A program made the position numbers and the translations under genes. Shown in pieces: positions 52,142 to 60,805 of a stretch of DNA of 64,000 nucleotides (position 1 is its first letter; every line of letters begins with the position of its first letter). The notes below the pieces were generated by a model. The model made no database searches, was not told the origin of the DNA, and saw only the letters and a program-made list of their open reading frames with translations. The stretch is taken from positions 1-64,000 of the forward strand of contig CAYGPZ010000015.1 of the NCBI GenBank assembly GCA_964352025.1. The letters are read 5' to 3'. Source of the DNA: Hirschia sp964352025 (GTDB lineage Bacteria; Pseudomonadota; Alphaproteobacteria; Caulobacterales; Hyphomonadaceae).

Positions 52142-53443
52142 ATGCCTTATGATACTTCAAGCGATATTCCAGCTTCCAAACCGCAACGTATTGCTATTGT
52201 CGGCGCGGGAATCTCAGGCATGGGCGCGGCTTGGAAACTAAGCCAGACCAATAACGTCACATTATTCGAAAGCGAGGCAGATATTGGCGGGCACGCAAGA
52301 ACACGCCTAGCGGGTCCTAATAGAGATGTCGCAGTTGATACTGGATTTATGGTATTTAACGACGCGACCTACCCTTTGCTGATCGACCTTTTCAAAGAAC
52401 TAGATGTTCCGAGTGTCGAAACAAGCATGTCATTTGCTGTCTCTTTGGATGACGGAAAATTCGAATACGCTTTAAGCAACCTCCAACGTATTTTATCGGA
52501 CCCTACCAATGCAATAAGCCCTAAGTTTTGGGGCATGATCTCTGATATTTTAAAGTTCAATAAGAATGCAGTCTTAACAACGCAGTCGAACGATCTGACC
52601 TTAAAAGAGCTACTCGATGAAATGGGTGTTGGCGAATATTTCAGACAGCGCTATTTATACCCTTTAGCAGGAGCCATCTGGAGCACTGCTCGTCCTGATA
52701 TGGAAGCCTTTCCCGCAAAAAGCTTTGTTCGCTTCTTTGAAAATCACGGTCTTCTATCAGCGACACATGGTCCAAAATGGAGAACCGTTGTCGGGGGAAG
52801 CAAAGTCTATGTCGATAAGCTAAAGACGGCTCTTCTAGAACGAAATGTCCAGATTAAGACAAACGCTAAAGTCTTACATTCTGGCCGCACGCCCAAACCG
52901 TGGATCAAACTGGAAAATGGTGAACAGCAAGAGTTTGATGCGATTATATATGCGTGTCACTCCAATCAAACACTCGACATTCTTACCGACCCAACTCCTG
53001 AAGAAAAAAGCACTTTAGGGGCGCTACGATACAGACCCAATAAGGTTTATCTGCATGGGGACACGTCTCACATGCCTAAAAGAAATTCGGCTTGGTCCAG
53101 CTGGGTCTATAAGGGTAAATCAAACGAACATGAAACAGATGGATCATTCACATACTGGATGAACCTGCTTCAGCACATACCTAACGATACCCCACTTTTT
53201 GTGACGCTAAACCCGATGCAACACATCAAAGAAGAGCTGATCTATGACGAAACAGAGCTTTGGCATCCTCAATTTGATACTCAAGCTCTGGCTGCTCAGC
53301 TAAATATCGATGACATTCAAGGGAAAAACCAATCTTGGTTTTGTGGTGCCTACACCCGTTATGGGTTCCACGAGGATGGACTTTTAAGCGGCTTTACCGC
53401 CGCAGATAAACTTCTAGAAGCTAAATCGGCCAAGGAAGTTTAA
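52142..53443 (+). CDS. FAD-dependent oxidoreductase of RpoE operon (amine-oxidase-like)
   Basis: 433 residues. 'RIAIVGAGISGMGAAWKLSQ' binds FAD, followed by 'ESEADIGGHARTR' and 'VDTGFMVFNDATYP'. This subgroup always travels with DUF1365 and a cyclopropane-synthase homologue in RpoE-ChrR regulons, where members are linked to desaturation or oxidation of membrane acyl chains. AGGTGGA precedes the ATG. First gene of a six-gene operon with overlapping or nearly touching ends. Confidence 0.92.
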   Translation: MPYDTSSDIPASKPQRIAIVGAGISGMGAAWKLSQTNNVTLFESEADIGGHARTRLAGPNRDVAVDTGFMVFNDATYPLLIDLFKELDVPSVETSMSFAVSLDDGKFEYALSNLQRILSDPTNAISPKFWGMISDILKFNKNAVLTTQSNDLTLKELLDEMGVGEYFRQRYLYPLAGAIWSTARPDMEAFPAKSFVRFFENHGLLSATHGPKWRTVVGGSKVYVDKLKTALLERNVQIKTNAKVLHSGRTPKPWIKLENGEQQEFDAIIYACHSNQTLDILTDPTPEEKSTLGALRYRPNKVYLHGDTSHMPKRNSAWSSWVYKGKSNEHETDGSFTYWMNLLQHIPNDTPLFVTLNPMQHIKEELIYDETELWHPQFDTQALAAQLNIDDIQGKNQSWFCGAYTRYGFHEDGLLSGFTAADKLLEAKSAKEV

Positions 53444-53445
53444 TT

Positions 53446-54216
53446 GTGACAGATAGCGCTTCCCCTCAACTTTTATCAGCCAACGTATTTCACGGGCGCA
53501 ATGGTCAAACAAATAACCGTTTCACCTATAAAGCAGATTATATCCTGCTTCCCGTCACGCGTGATGATCTATTGCTTCCATATGGGCTGACGAGAAATAA
53601 GTTCGGGCTTTTGTCACTCAATGATCGAGACATTGGCGATGGAAAGTCCAGCCTCTATGCATATGCACGGGACCTTGTAGATCAATGCAATATGCCATGT
53701 GAGGTTCACCACTCAATCGAACTTCTCACAATGCCAAGCTTTTTAGGATATAGCTTCAATCCGATAAGTTTCTGGCTTTTTAAAGATGCTGAGAAACGGT
53801 TACGTGCGTATGTGGCCGAAGTCACAAATGTCGGAAGAGATCGTCACTCCTACCTCTGTAAGAATAATGATTTTGCACCAATTCAGGCAACAGATACAAT
53901 CTCAGCTACCAAGCGTCTGCATGTCTCTCCATTTCAAAACTTAGATGGCGGATACGAATTTAGTTTGGACATGTCACCCAAGCATTTCAGTATCAAAATC
54001 AAATACGCCAGCCCCACAGAAGATGGCGTTGTCGCGACACTCAGCGGAGCCCTAAGTCCAGCGACCACTCGCAATCTTTTAATGTCCGCCATTCGCCTAC
54101 CACTTGGCGCATTGCGAGTGATGGCACTCATACATTGGCAAGCCCTCAAACTCAAAATTAAAGGCGCGAAGTTTCGTCGCCGCCCTAGACCACCAGAACA
54201 GGAATTATCTCAATGA
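53446..54216 (+). CDS. DUF1365 family protein
   Basis: 256 residues; start is a GTG at 53446 with AAGGAAG eight bases upstream and only two bases after the previous stop. 'VFHGRNGQTNNRFTYKADYILLPV', 'LLTMPSFLGYSFNPISFWLF' and 'RLHVSPFQNLDGGYEF' are characteristic of DUF1365. Its function is unproven; constant pairing with the flavoprotein and the cyclopropane-synthase homologue suggests a role in acyl-chain modification. It overlaps the next gene by four bases (ATGA). Confidence 0.92.
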   Translation: MTDSASPQLLSANVFHGRNGQTNNRFTYKADYILLPVTRDDLLLPYGLTRNKFGLLSLNDRDIGDGKSSLYAYARDLVDQCNMPCEVHHSIELLTMPSFLGYSFNPISFWLFKDAEKRLRAYVAEVTNVGRDRHSYLCKNNDFAPIQATDTISATKRLHVSPFQNLDGGYEFSLDMSPKHFSIKIKYASPTEDGVVATLSGALSPATTRNLLMSAIRLPLGALRVMALIHWQALKLKIKGAKFRRRPRPPEQELSQ

Positions 54217-55391
54217 TTTTGTCAAAATCTGCATCGGAAAAGAAATTTTTCAATCTTCTTGAGCGTATTCACACAGGAACGCTGGTTATAACAACACCGG
54301 ACGGTAGCACACGAACTTTCGGACAAGGTGCGCCACAAGTTTATTGGGAAATACACGACTGGTCTGTTCTGCAGGCTCTCGCCCTTCGCGGTGATGTCGG
54401 CCTAGGTGAAACATATGCACAAGGCATGTGGGATACACCTGACCTTGAAGCCCTCTCCACGCTAGCTTTGCTAAATCATGACGTCATCAAAAAGCCTTTT
54501 GGTGGAGCCACCTTCCAACGCCTAATGTTTATGGCGACTGACAAATTTGCACGCGCAAATTCCAAGTCAGGTTCACGTCGCAATATCTCAGCGCACTATG
54601 ACATCTCCAACGCATTCTATTCGCGTTGGTTAGACCCAAGCATGACCTATTCCGCAGCGGTTTATAAAGACGAAAACCAATCACTAGAGGAAGCCCAGCA
54701 CACAAAATACGATAGATTGATAAATGCTGCTTCAACCGGTGAAACGACACTGGAAATTGGATGTGGTTGGGGCGGATTTGCTGAACGCACAATGCAGACG
54801 ACAGATACCAAATTAACCGCCGTCACCATATCTAAAGAACAACATAAATTCGCAACAGATAGATTAGCAAAAAACGGTTTCGATAGCCGATCAGATATTC
54901 GCCTTGAAGACTATCGCGATATTAAAGGTAAGTTTGATTCAATCGTTTCAATCGAAATGGTCGAAGCGGTTGGCGAACGCTATTGGCCAACCTATTTCAA
55001 AACAATCAAAGACAAACTAGCTGACAATGGCCGTGCAGCTTTGCAGGCGATTATCGTAGAAGATGATTCCTTTGATATTTACCGCAATCGGACCGACTTT
55101 ATACGCCAATACACCTTTCCCGGCGGCATGTTAATTTCTCCTAGTGAGATAACCAGGCAAGCAGAACGCGCTGGACTAAAAGCTGATAATTTCTTCCGTT
55201 TTGGAAAAGACTATGCCCGCACACTTAGAGAATGGCGCGTCAAATTTGAGGACTGTATTCCTGAGTTTAAGGATGAAGGTTATAAGCCAGAATTTCTACG
55301 TGGCTGGAAATATTACCTAGACACATGTGCAGCCGCCTTCGAACAGGGAACGCGAACCAATGTTGTTCACGTCGAGCTGTCACATGCTTAA
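54213..55391 (+). CDS. Cyclopropane-fatty-acyl-phospholipid synthase family methyltransferase
   Basis: 392 residues. SAM-binding 'TTLEIGCGWGGFAERTMQ', then 'VTISKEQHKFATDRLAKNG', 'FDSIVSIEMVEAVGERYWPTYF' and 'QYTFPGGMLISPSE', all typical of CFA synthases. Transfers a methylene or methyl group from SAM to unsaturated acyl chains of phospholipids in the membrane. In RpoE regulons, related enzymes take part in formation of modified (cyclopropane or methylated/furan) fatty acids that respond to singlet oxygen. Confidence 0.93.
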   Translation: MILSKSASEKKFFNLLERIHTGTLVITTPDGSTRTFGQGAPQVYWEIHDWSVLQALALRGDVGLGETYAQGMWDTPDLEALSTLALLNHDVIKKPFGGATFQRLMFMATDKFARANSKSGSRRNISAHYDISNAFYSRWLDPSMTYSAAVYKDENQSLEEAQHTKYDRLINAASTGETTLEIGCGWGGFAERTMQTTDTKLTAVTISKEQHKFATDRLAKNGFDSRSDIRLEDYRDIKGKFDSIVSIEMVEAVGERYWPTYFKTIKDKLADNGRAALQAIIVEDDSFDIYRNRTDFIRQYTFPGGMLISPSEITRQAERAGLKADNFFRFGKDYARTLREWRVKFEDCIPEFKDEGYKPEFLRGWKYYLDTCAAAFEQGTRTNVVHVELSHA

Positions 55392-55890
55392 TCCAGCCCT
55401 CTTCCTCACTATGGCTCTTTTATTTGATGGCAATGCCCCGCATGAAACAAAACCTGTGTTTGCTGAAGTGGGGTCTGCAACCTATAAATTTGGTCCGTTC
55501 AAGCTCTACAAAGCCACGCTAAAGAATGCTGGTGGGCAATTCACCGCCGATGAGAGGTTTGATCTTACACTTCGCTATTACCGCAATATACCAGCAGCCA
55601 AGATTGCAAATGCATCCATCATTGAGATGGCGCGCCTAAACGATAGCCCGAGGGAAGCATATGAATACCTAAGGCCTTCGCTCGTCACATGCTTCAAAGA
55701 CGTCGAAAAGAATGACGAAATCACAGGTAAAAAATTGTCTGCTAACGAGACCATATTCCTCATAAACGGACAAAAGAGTTGTGAAATAAACGAACCCAGC
55801 TTTAGCGAAGACTTTTTTGACATCTGGCTCAACCCAAATGGTCGATACCCCAAGAAAACAGCTCAGTTGACCGGTCAGGTTACAAACTAA
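55384..55890 (+). CDS. Chalcone-isomerase-like protein
   Basis: 168 residues from the ATG at 55384, overlapping the end of the CFA gene by eight bases (the frame opens at 55327). The N-terminus 'LNPALFLTMALLFDGNA' is a probable signal peptide. 'YKFGPFKLYKATL' and 'FDLTLRYYRNIPAAKIANASIIEM' recall the bacterial chalcone-isomerase-like family found in this operon in other proteobacteria. Enzymatic activity is not established for the family; a fatty-acid-binding role is plausible. Confidence 0.8.
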   Translation: MLNPALFLTMALLFDGNAPHETKPVFAEVGSATYKFGPFKLYKATLKNAGGQFTADERFDLTLRYYRNIPAAKIANASIIEMARLNDSPREAYEYLRPSLVTCFKDVEKNDEITGKKLSANETIFLINGQKSCEINEPSFSEDFFDIWLNPNGRYPKKTAQLTGQVTN

Positions 55891-55915
55891 CTCTCCTCCA
55901 GAGAAAGCGTGAAAG

Positions 55916-56533
55916 ATGCCCCGCATGACTTACTTTACGATAGCAGTTCTAATATTGATTTCCCTCTTTGCCCTGTCGGGCTGCGTATGGGGTTTTTCGA
56001 AACAATCTCCCAATGACTATGCTGATGCCAGCCCTATTTTTGATACCCAGACAACATTACAGGGCGATTATCTCTCCGAAGGAATTATCTATGACTACAC
56101 AGGGCGTGTTGTTTCGCGTTTCAAAGCTAAGATGTCAGGTGATTTTGATAAAAATGGTGGAAGCCTCAAAGAACACTTCATCTACGCATCAGGACGTGAG
56201 GATCATCGCGAATGGACACTAAATTTCAAGGGTGACGGGACATTCACCGCCACGGCACCAGACCTAGTCGGAGAAGGAAAAGGTATCCAGTCGGGTAACA
56301 GCCTTCAAATGAAGTATAAACTGAAACTCAATGAAGACGCTGGTGGCCATGTTTTAACCGTGACAGATTGGATGTATCTGACCGATGAAGGCACGATTAT
56401 AAACCGCTCTCAAATGCGGAAATTTGGCATTAAAGTCGCTGAACTCGTGGCGGTTTTTAAACATCGCGACATAGATGAAAACTCTGTATTTTTTGAAGCG
56501 GACGAAAACACAAAATTGGAGGCTGCTGAATGA
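55916..56533 (+). CDS. DUF3833 lipoprotein
   Basis: 205 residues with lipobox 'LFALSGC' after a short hydrophobic stretch, so envelope-anchored. 'LQGDYLSEGIIYDYTGRVVSRFKAKMSG' and 'GDGTFTATAPDLVGEGKGIQSGNSLQMKYKLKL' fit DUF3833, the usual companion of the CFA/DUF1365 cluster. Possibly binds or senses modified lipids; no enzymatic motif seen. An ATG three codons in (55925) is an alternative start. Overlaps the next gene as ATGA. Confidence 0.85.
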   Translation: MPRMTYFTIAVLILISLFALSGCVWGFSKQSPNDYADASPIFDTQTTLQGDYLSEGIIYDYTGRVVSRFKAKMSGDFDKNGGSLKEHFIYASGREDHREWTLNFKGDGTFTATAPDLVGEGKGIQSGNSLQMKYKLKLNEDAGGHVLTVTDWMYLTDEGTIINRSQMRKFGIKVAELVAVFKHRDIDENSVFFEADENTKLEAAE

Positions 56534-57294
56534 CGCAGCAACCTCGATGGAAGGGTAAGCATTATTGGATTGTCGGGGCGAGCTCAGGTCTTGGAGAAGC
56601 TCTTTCTCAAGAGCTCTCTAGCGCTGGCGCAATCCTAACATTGTCAGCGAGAAATGAAGATAGCCTACAAGCTATCGCGGCCAATCTAAAAACGCCCGCA
56701 AACATAGCGCCTTGCGATGTAAGTGACACTGAGAGCGTTAAATCAGCATTTAAAAAAGCGACCGCGCAAACACCGTTAGATGGTATCGTCTTTTGTGCTG
56801 GCCAATATGCCCCAATGACCGCTCAAACGTGGGATGCTGAAACAGCCGAGCAGATATGTGATGTCAACTTCACCGGATGCGCACGCATATTGGGAGAATA
56901 CCTCCCATACATGATTAATCAGGGTTCAGGGCATATTGCTTTGATAGGTTCCTTATCTGGTTTTAAAGGCATCCCCGGAGGTTCCATCTATGCGGCCAGT
57001 AAAGCTGGAATGATGCATATAGCAGAAGGCCTTCGTGGAGATTTAGATCCGGATTTATTCAAAGTTCAATTGATAAATCCCGGATTTATAAAGACGCGGC
57101 TGACTGATAAAAACACCTTTAAAATGCCACTCATCATGAGCCCAGAAGAAGCTGCTAAAAGAACGCTCTCTGCTATGGAGACATCGCGTTTCCAGACCAA
57201 TTTCCCAAAACGATTTGCTGCATTTTTTCAAGTCCTAGGTCTGCTGCCTAATTTTCTGTACTTCCCTGTGGTTAGGAAGTTTTTCACGACCTGA
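56530..57294 (+). CDS. Short-chain dehydrogenase/reductase of RpoE operon
   Basis: 254 residues. 'WIVGASSGLGEALSQELSSAG' is the cofactor site, and 'ALIGSLSGFKGIPGGSIYAASKAG' contains the catalytic Ser and Tyr-x3-Lys. C-terminal residues are hydrophobic ('FFQVLGLLPNFLYFPVV') and may bind the membrane. GGAGG lies seven bases before the ATG. Last gene of the operon, which lacks the photolyase gene present in several related clusters. Confidence 0.92.
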   Translation: MTQQPRWKGKHYWIVGASSGLGEALSQELSSAGAILTLSARNEDSLQAIAANLKTPANIAPCDVSDTESVKSAFKKATAQTPLDGIVFCAGQYAPMTAQTWDAETAEQICDVNFTGCARILGEYLPYMINQGSGHIALIGSLSGFKGIPGGSIYAASKAGMMHIAEGLRGDLDPDLFKVQLINPGFIKTRLTDKNTFKMPLIMSPEEAAKRTLSAMETSRFQTNFPKRFAAFFQVLGLLPNFLYFPVVRKFFTT

Positions 57295-57331
57295 TCGAAA
57301 GATGAAGTTCTTTATCGAACTTTAGTCATCC

Positions 57332-58105
57332 TCACAGAGCACCTCTTGTTGTTAGCCCTCCGTCAACGACAAGTGTATGTCCTGTAACATAAGAAGATTC
57401 ATCTGACGCGAGATACAAAATAGCGTCTGCCATATCAGTCGGTTGGCCAACACGTTTCAGGGAAAAGTTCCGATCCACCAATTTTGCAGTCGCGTCTTGG
57501 TTCGATATCAATGCAGCCGCGATTTTCGTTTGCGTTAAACCAGGAGCAAGCGCGTTGACGCGAATACCGTCCATGCCCAACTCCTGAGCAAAAACTTGCG
57601 TCATATTGATGATGGCAGCCTTTGTCATGGAATACACGCCCTGAGCGAAACCCGGCTTAATGCCATTGACCGATGCCACGTTGATAACAGAACCACCGTC
57701 GTTTTTTTTCATTAAAACAGCCGCTTTTGATGTCAGGAAAAATGGGCCGCGAACATTGACTTCGACTGTCTTATCCCAAGCGGCGACAGGCGTATCAATC
57801 GCCGGACCAAAATACGGATTCGTCGCACCATTATTTACGAGAATATCAAGACGACCTTCTTCTTTTTCAATCGAGGCAAGAACGGCGTCATGATCTTCAA
57901 GCTCTCCAAGGTGAAGTTTCATCGCCCTTGCAGAACCGCCCGCTTGATTGATCTTCTCAGCAACTTCACTACATGAATCAAGCTTTCGACTTGTAACAAT
58001 TACCTTGGCTCCCTGTTCGGCCAAAGCGATCGCCGTCTGCTCCCCAATACCTCGGCTTGCACCTGCGATCAAAGCCACTTTTCCTGTTAAATCAAAACGC
58101 GCCAT
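57332..58105 (-). CDS. Short-chain dehydrogenase/reductase (3-ketoacyl reductase-like)
   Basis: 257 residues. 'ALIAGASRGIGEQTAIALAEQGAKVIVTSRK', 'LDILVNNGATNP', 'SVINVASVNGIKPGFAQGVYSMTKAA' (Ser, Tyr, Lys) and 'VTGHTLVVDGGLTTRG'. A complete classical SDR with NAD(P) site and catalytic tetrad. It lies 92 bases after the thiolase gene and is the last gene of the minus-strand beta-oxidation run. GGGAGAG precedes the ATG. Confidence 0.92.
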   Translation of the reverse strand: MARFDLTGKVALIAGASRGIGEQTAIALAEQGAKVIVTSRKLDSCSEVAEKINQAGGSARAMKLHLGELEDHDAVLASIEKEEGRLDILVNNGATNPYFGPAIDTPVAAWDKTVEVNVRGPFFLTSKAAVLMKKNDGGSVINVASVNGIKPGFAQGVYSMTKAAIINMTQVFAQELGMDGIRVNALAPGLTQTKIAAALISNQDATAKLVDRNFSLKRVGQPTDMADAILYLASDESSYVTGHTLVVDGGLTTRGAL

Positions 58106-58197
58106 ATCAATTCTCTCCCTTATGAGAACGTAGCCTTGCTCTCACTTTTAATTCAGCAATCTATTGATCGCAGTAGCCTCAAATTTCTTTGTTTTGT

Positions 58198-59376
58198 TTA
58201 CGCCACTTCAAAGAGACCGGCCGCGCCCATTCCGCCGCCGACACACATTGTACAAACAACATATTTTGCGCCGCGTTTCTTGCCTTCGATAAGCGCGTGA
58301 CCCGTCATGCGCGCACCAGACATTCCATATGGGTGGCCGACAGAGATTGCACCGCCATTCACGTTTAAAATTTCATCAGGAATTCCAAGCTTGTCACGAC
58401 AATAGATAACCTGACATGCGAACGCTTCGTTCAATTCCCACAGATCAATATCATCCATGGTCAAACCATTGGCTTTTAGAAGCTTTGGAATAGCGAACAC
58501 TGGGCCGATACCCATTTCGTCTGGCTCAAGACCAGCGACTGCCATACCACGATAGATACCAAGAGGCAGAAGACCACGCTTCTCAGCGAGCTTAGCTTCC
58601 ATAATCACTGATGCAGAAGCACCATCAGACAATTGAGAGGCATTACCAGCAGTAATGAAAGCATCTGGTCCCATAACAGGTTTAAGACCGCTTAAGCCTT
58701 CAAGGTTTGTTTCGGGGCGGTTACCTTCATCTTTTGCCAGCGTCACTTCTTTTTCAGAAATATCGCCCGTTGCTTTGTCTTTCACGAGCATTTTGGAGGC
58801 CATCGGAACAATCTCTTGATCAAACGCGCCCGCAGCTTGGGCTGCAGCTGTGCGTTGTTGAGACTGAAGGGCGTACTCATCCTGTGCTTCGCGCGAAATG
58901 CCGTAACGTTCGCTAACAATCTCAGCGGTCTCTATCATAGAGATGTAAGCTTTAGGGTGCATCGCTAGCAGCTCTTCGTCTGCTTTCATGCGTAGCTCTT
59001 GTGTTTGAACCATCGAAATAGATTCAACTCCGCCACCAATAGCGACGTCCATTCCATCTAGTACAACTTGTTTCGCAGCCGTTGCGATAGCCATCATGCC
59101 AGATGCACACTGACGGTCCAAGCTTTGACCAGAAACAGTGACTGGCAGCCCTGAGCGCAACGCAGCGTTACGTGCGATGTTACCGCCCTGCACACCTTGC
59201 TGAAGCGCTGCACCGAAGACAACATCCTCAACTTCGACGCCTTCAATTCCCGCACGTTCAACAGCGTTTTTAATTGCCTGCCCTGCAAGAGTTGGTGAAG
59301 GTGTATTGTTAAACGCACCTCTATACGCACGACCGATTGGCGTTCTCGCTGTGGAAACAATTACTGCTTCTCTCAT
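58198..59376 (-). CDS. Acetyl-CoA C-acyltransferase (thiolase)
   Basis: 392 residues. Cleaves 3-ketoacyl-CoA to acetyl-CoA and a shortened acyl-CoA. Nucleophile Cys in 'LDRQCASGMMAIATAA', His in 'NGGAISVGHPYGMSGARMTGH', second Cys in 'VVCTMCVGGGMGAAGLFE'. Sequence style fits the degradative FadA group rather than biosynthetic PhaA. 26 bases downstream of the MFE-2-like SDR in the same operon. Confidence 0.93.
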   Translation of the reverse strand: MREAVIVSTARTPIGRAYRGAFNNTPSPTLAGQAIKNAVERAGIEGVEVEDVVFGAALQQGVQGGNIARNAALRSGLPVTVSGQSLDRQCASGMMAIATAAKQVVLDGMDVAIGGGVESISMVQTQELRMKADEELLAMHPKAYISMIETAEIVSERYGISREAQDEYALQSQQRTAAAQAAGAFDQEIVPMASKMLVKDKATGDISEKEVTLAKDEGNRPETNLEGLSGLKPVMGPDAFITAGNASQLSDGASASVIMEAKLAEKRGLLPLGIYRGMAVAGLEPDEMGIGPVFAIPKLLKANGLTMDDIDLWELNEAFACQVIYCRDKLGIPDEILNVNGGAISVGHPYGMSGARMTGHALIEGKKRGAKYVVCTMCVGGGMGAAGLFEVA

Positions 59377-59402
59377 TTTTCTCTCCCGAATATCTATAAT
59401 TA

Positions 59403-60320
59403 TTATGATTTCAGAGCAGCTTGAGCCTGCCCCATAAAGTTTGCAATTGGACCGTTCGTGTCTTCGTAATATCGCAAGTTTTCTTTCGCTGAGATTTGAT
59501 CAAATTGTGCAGCTACATTCTCTGCAGTTTGCTCATCCGGCTTTAAATAAATACCAGGTGTTTCTACCATATAAGCACGCGCGAAACCGCCGCCAGCAGC
59601 GGACAATATACATTTGCTCGGGGCATCTTCACTAACCAAATAAACAACACCAGCCGTGATTGATGCGGGTGTCATTTGCTCCAAGACAGGCTCAGGAATA
59701 CCAATGTCTTCTGTCATGCGCGTCGCCGCAGTCGGTGCAAGAGAGTTGACACGAATGTCGTATTTTCGGCCCTCCAACGTCAAAGCATTCATAAGACCAA
59801 TAACCCCAGCTTTAGCCGCTGAGTAGTTCGCCTGACCAAAGATACCGTAGAGACCTGATGGCGAAGACGTCATCATGATCCGACCGTATTTTTGCTCTTT
59901 CATGATTTCCCAAACTGCTTTTGAACAGTTCGCGCTTCCAATAAGGTGGACATCAACAACAAGACGATAATCGTCCATCGTCATTTTAGAGAAGCTCTTA
60001 TCACGCAGAATTCCAGCATTGTTGATGAGGATGTCTACACGTCCCCATTTATCCATGCCACTAGCGACCATAGCTTCAACTTCGTCCAATTTCGTAACAT
60101 TTGCACCATTAGCGATTGCTTCACCGCCACAAGCTTCAATTTCTTTCACGACTTCTTCAGCAGCGGATAAGGAACCACCTGTTCCGTCTCGCGCGCCACC
60201 AAGGTCGTTCACAACAATCTTGGCTCCACGACGGGCAAGCTCAAGTGCGTGACTCTTACCTAAGCCATTACCTGCCCCAGTGATGATTGCGACTTGTCCT
60301 GTGAAATCTAGTTTACTCAT
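59403..60320 (-). CDS. MFE-2-type 3-hydroxyacyl-CoA dehydrogenase (SDR)
   Basis: 305 residues. 'AIITGAGNGLGKSHALELARRGAKIVVNDLGGARDG' is the NAD site as found in the dehydrogenase half of peroxisomal multifunctional enzyme type 2. 'ILINNAGILRDKSF', 'MTSSPSGLYGIFGQANYSAAKAG' (Ser, Tyr, Lys). Oxidises (R)-3-hydroxyacyl-CoA, which the neighbouring MaoC-type hydratase would produce. Operon gap of 22 bases on the upstream side. Confidence 0.9.
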   Translation of the reverse strand: MSKLDFTGQVAIITGAGNGLGKSHALELARRGAKIVVNDLGGARDGTGGSLSAAEEVVKEIEACGGEAIANGANVTKLDEVEAMVASGMDKWGRVDILINNAGILRDKSFSKMTMDDYRLVVDVHLIGSANCSKAVWEIMKEQKYGRIMMTSSPSGLYGIFGQANYSAAKAGVIGLMNALTLEGRKYDIRVNSLAPTAATRMTEDIGIPEPVLEQMTPASITAGVVYLVSEDAPSKCILSAAGGGFARAYMVETPGIYLKPDEQTAENVAAQFDQISAKENLRYYEDTNGPIANFMGQAQAALKS

Positions 60321-60342
60321 AATTGGTATGTCCCGAGTTTTA

Positions 60343-60795
60343 TTATTTCAAGAATTGCATCGTGAGCATCTCGACAATCAATGCAGGCTTTTCGATGTTT
60401 TCAATTTCTACACTTCCCTCACATTTGAGCAGGATTTGTTGAGGAGATTTCACATCCACACTCAACAATTTGAAGTGTCCACGAATACGGCTTCCAGACC
60501 GAACAGGATGAATGAAGCGAACCTTGTCCGATCCATAATTCACCGCCATCGCAATACCATCCAGAACTGGCATTGCATCTTCACTCATTTTACTCATTAA
60601 GGAGAGTGTAAGAAAACCATGTGCAATCGTTCCGCCAAATGGTGTTTTAGCTGCAGCTTCGGCATCCAAATGAATAAACTGGTGATCTTCGGTTACATCA
60701 GCAAACCTATTGATACGATCCTGACTGATTTCTATCCATTCAGACGTTCCAAGCACGTCACCAATCTTGGACTGTAGTTCTGTAAGGGTTATCAT
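60343..60795 (-). CDS. MaoC-family (R)-specific enoyl-CoA hydratase
   Basis: 150-residue hot-dog-fold protein from the ATG at 60795, ten bases after the stop of the upstream acyl-CoA dehydrogenase (the frame is open to 60894 inside that gene). 'INRFADVTEDHQFIHLDAEAAAKTPFGGTIAHGFLTLSLMS' is the hydratase-2 signature with its Asp/His pair. Makes (R)-3-hydroxyacyl-CoA for the MFE-2-like SDR encoded next. Confidence 0.92.
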   Translation of the reverse strand: MITLTELQSKIGDVLGTSEWIEISQDRINRFADVTEDHQFIHLDAEAAAKTPFGGTIAHGFLTLSLMSKMSEDAMPVLDGIAMAVNYGSDKVRFIHPVRSGSRIRGHFKLLSVDVKSPQQILLKCEGSVEIENIEKPALIVEMLTMQFLK

Positions 60796-60805
60796 TCCAC
60801 GTCCC

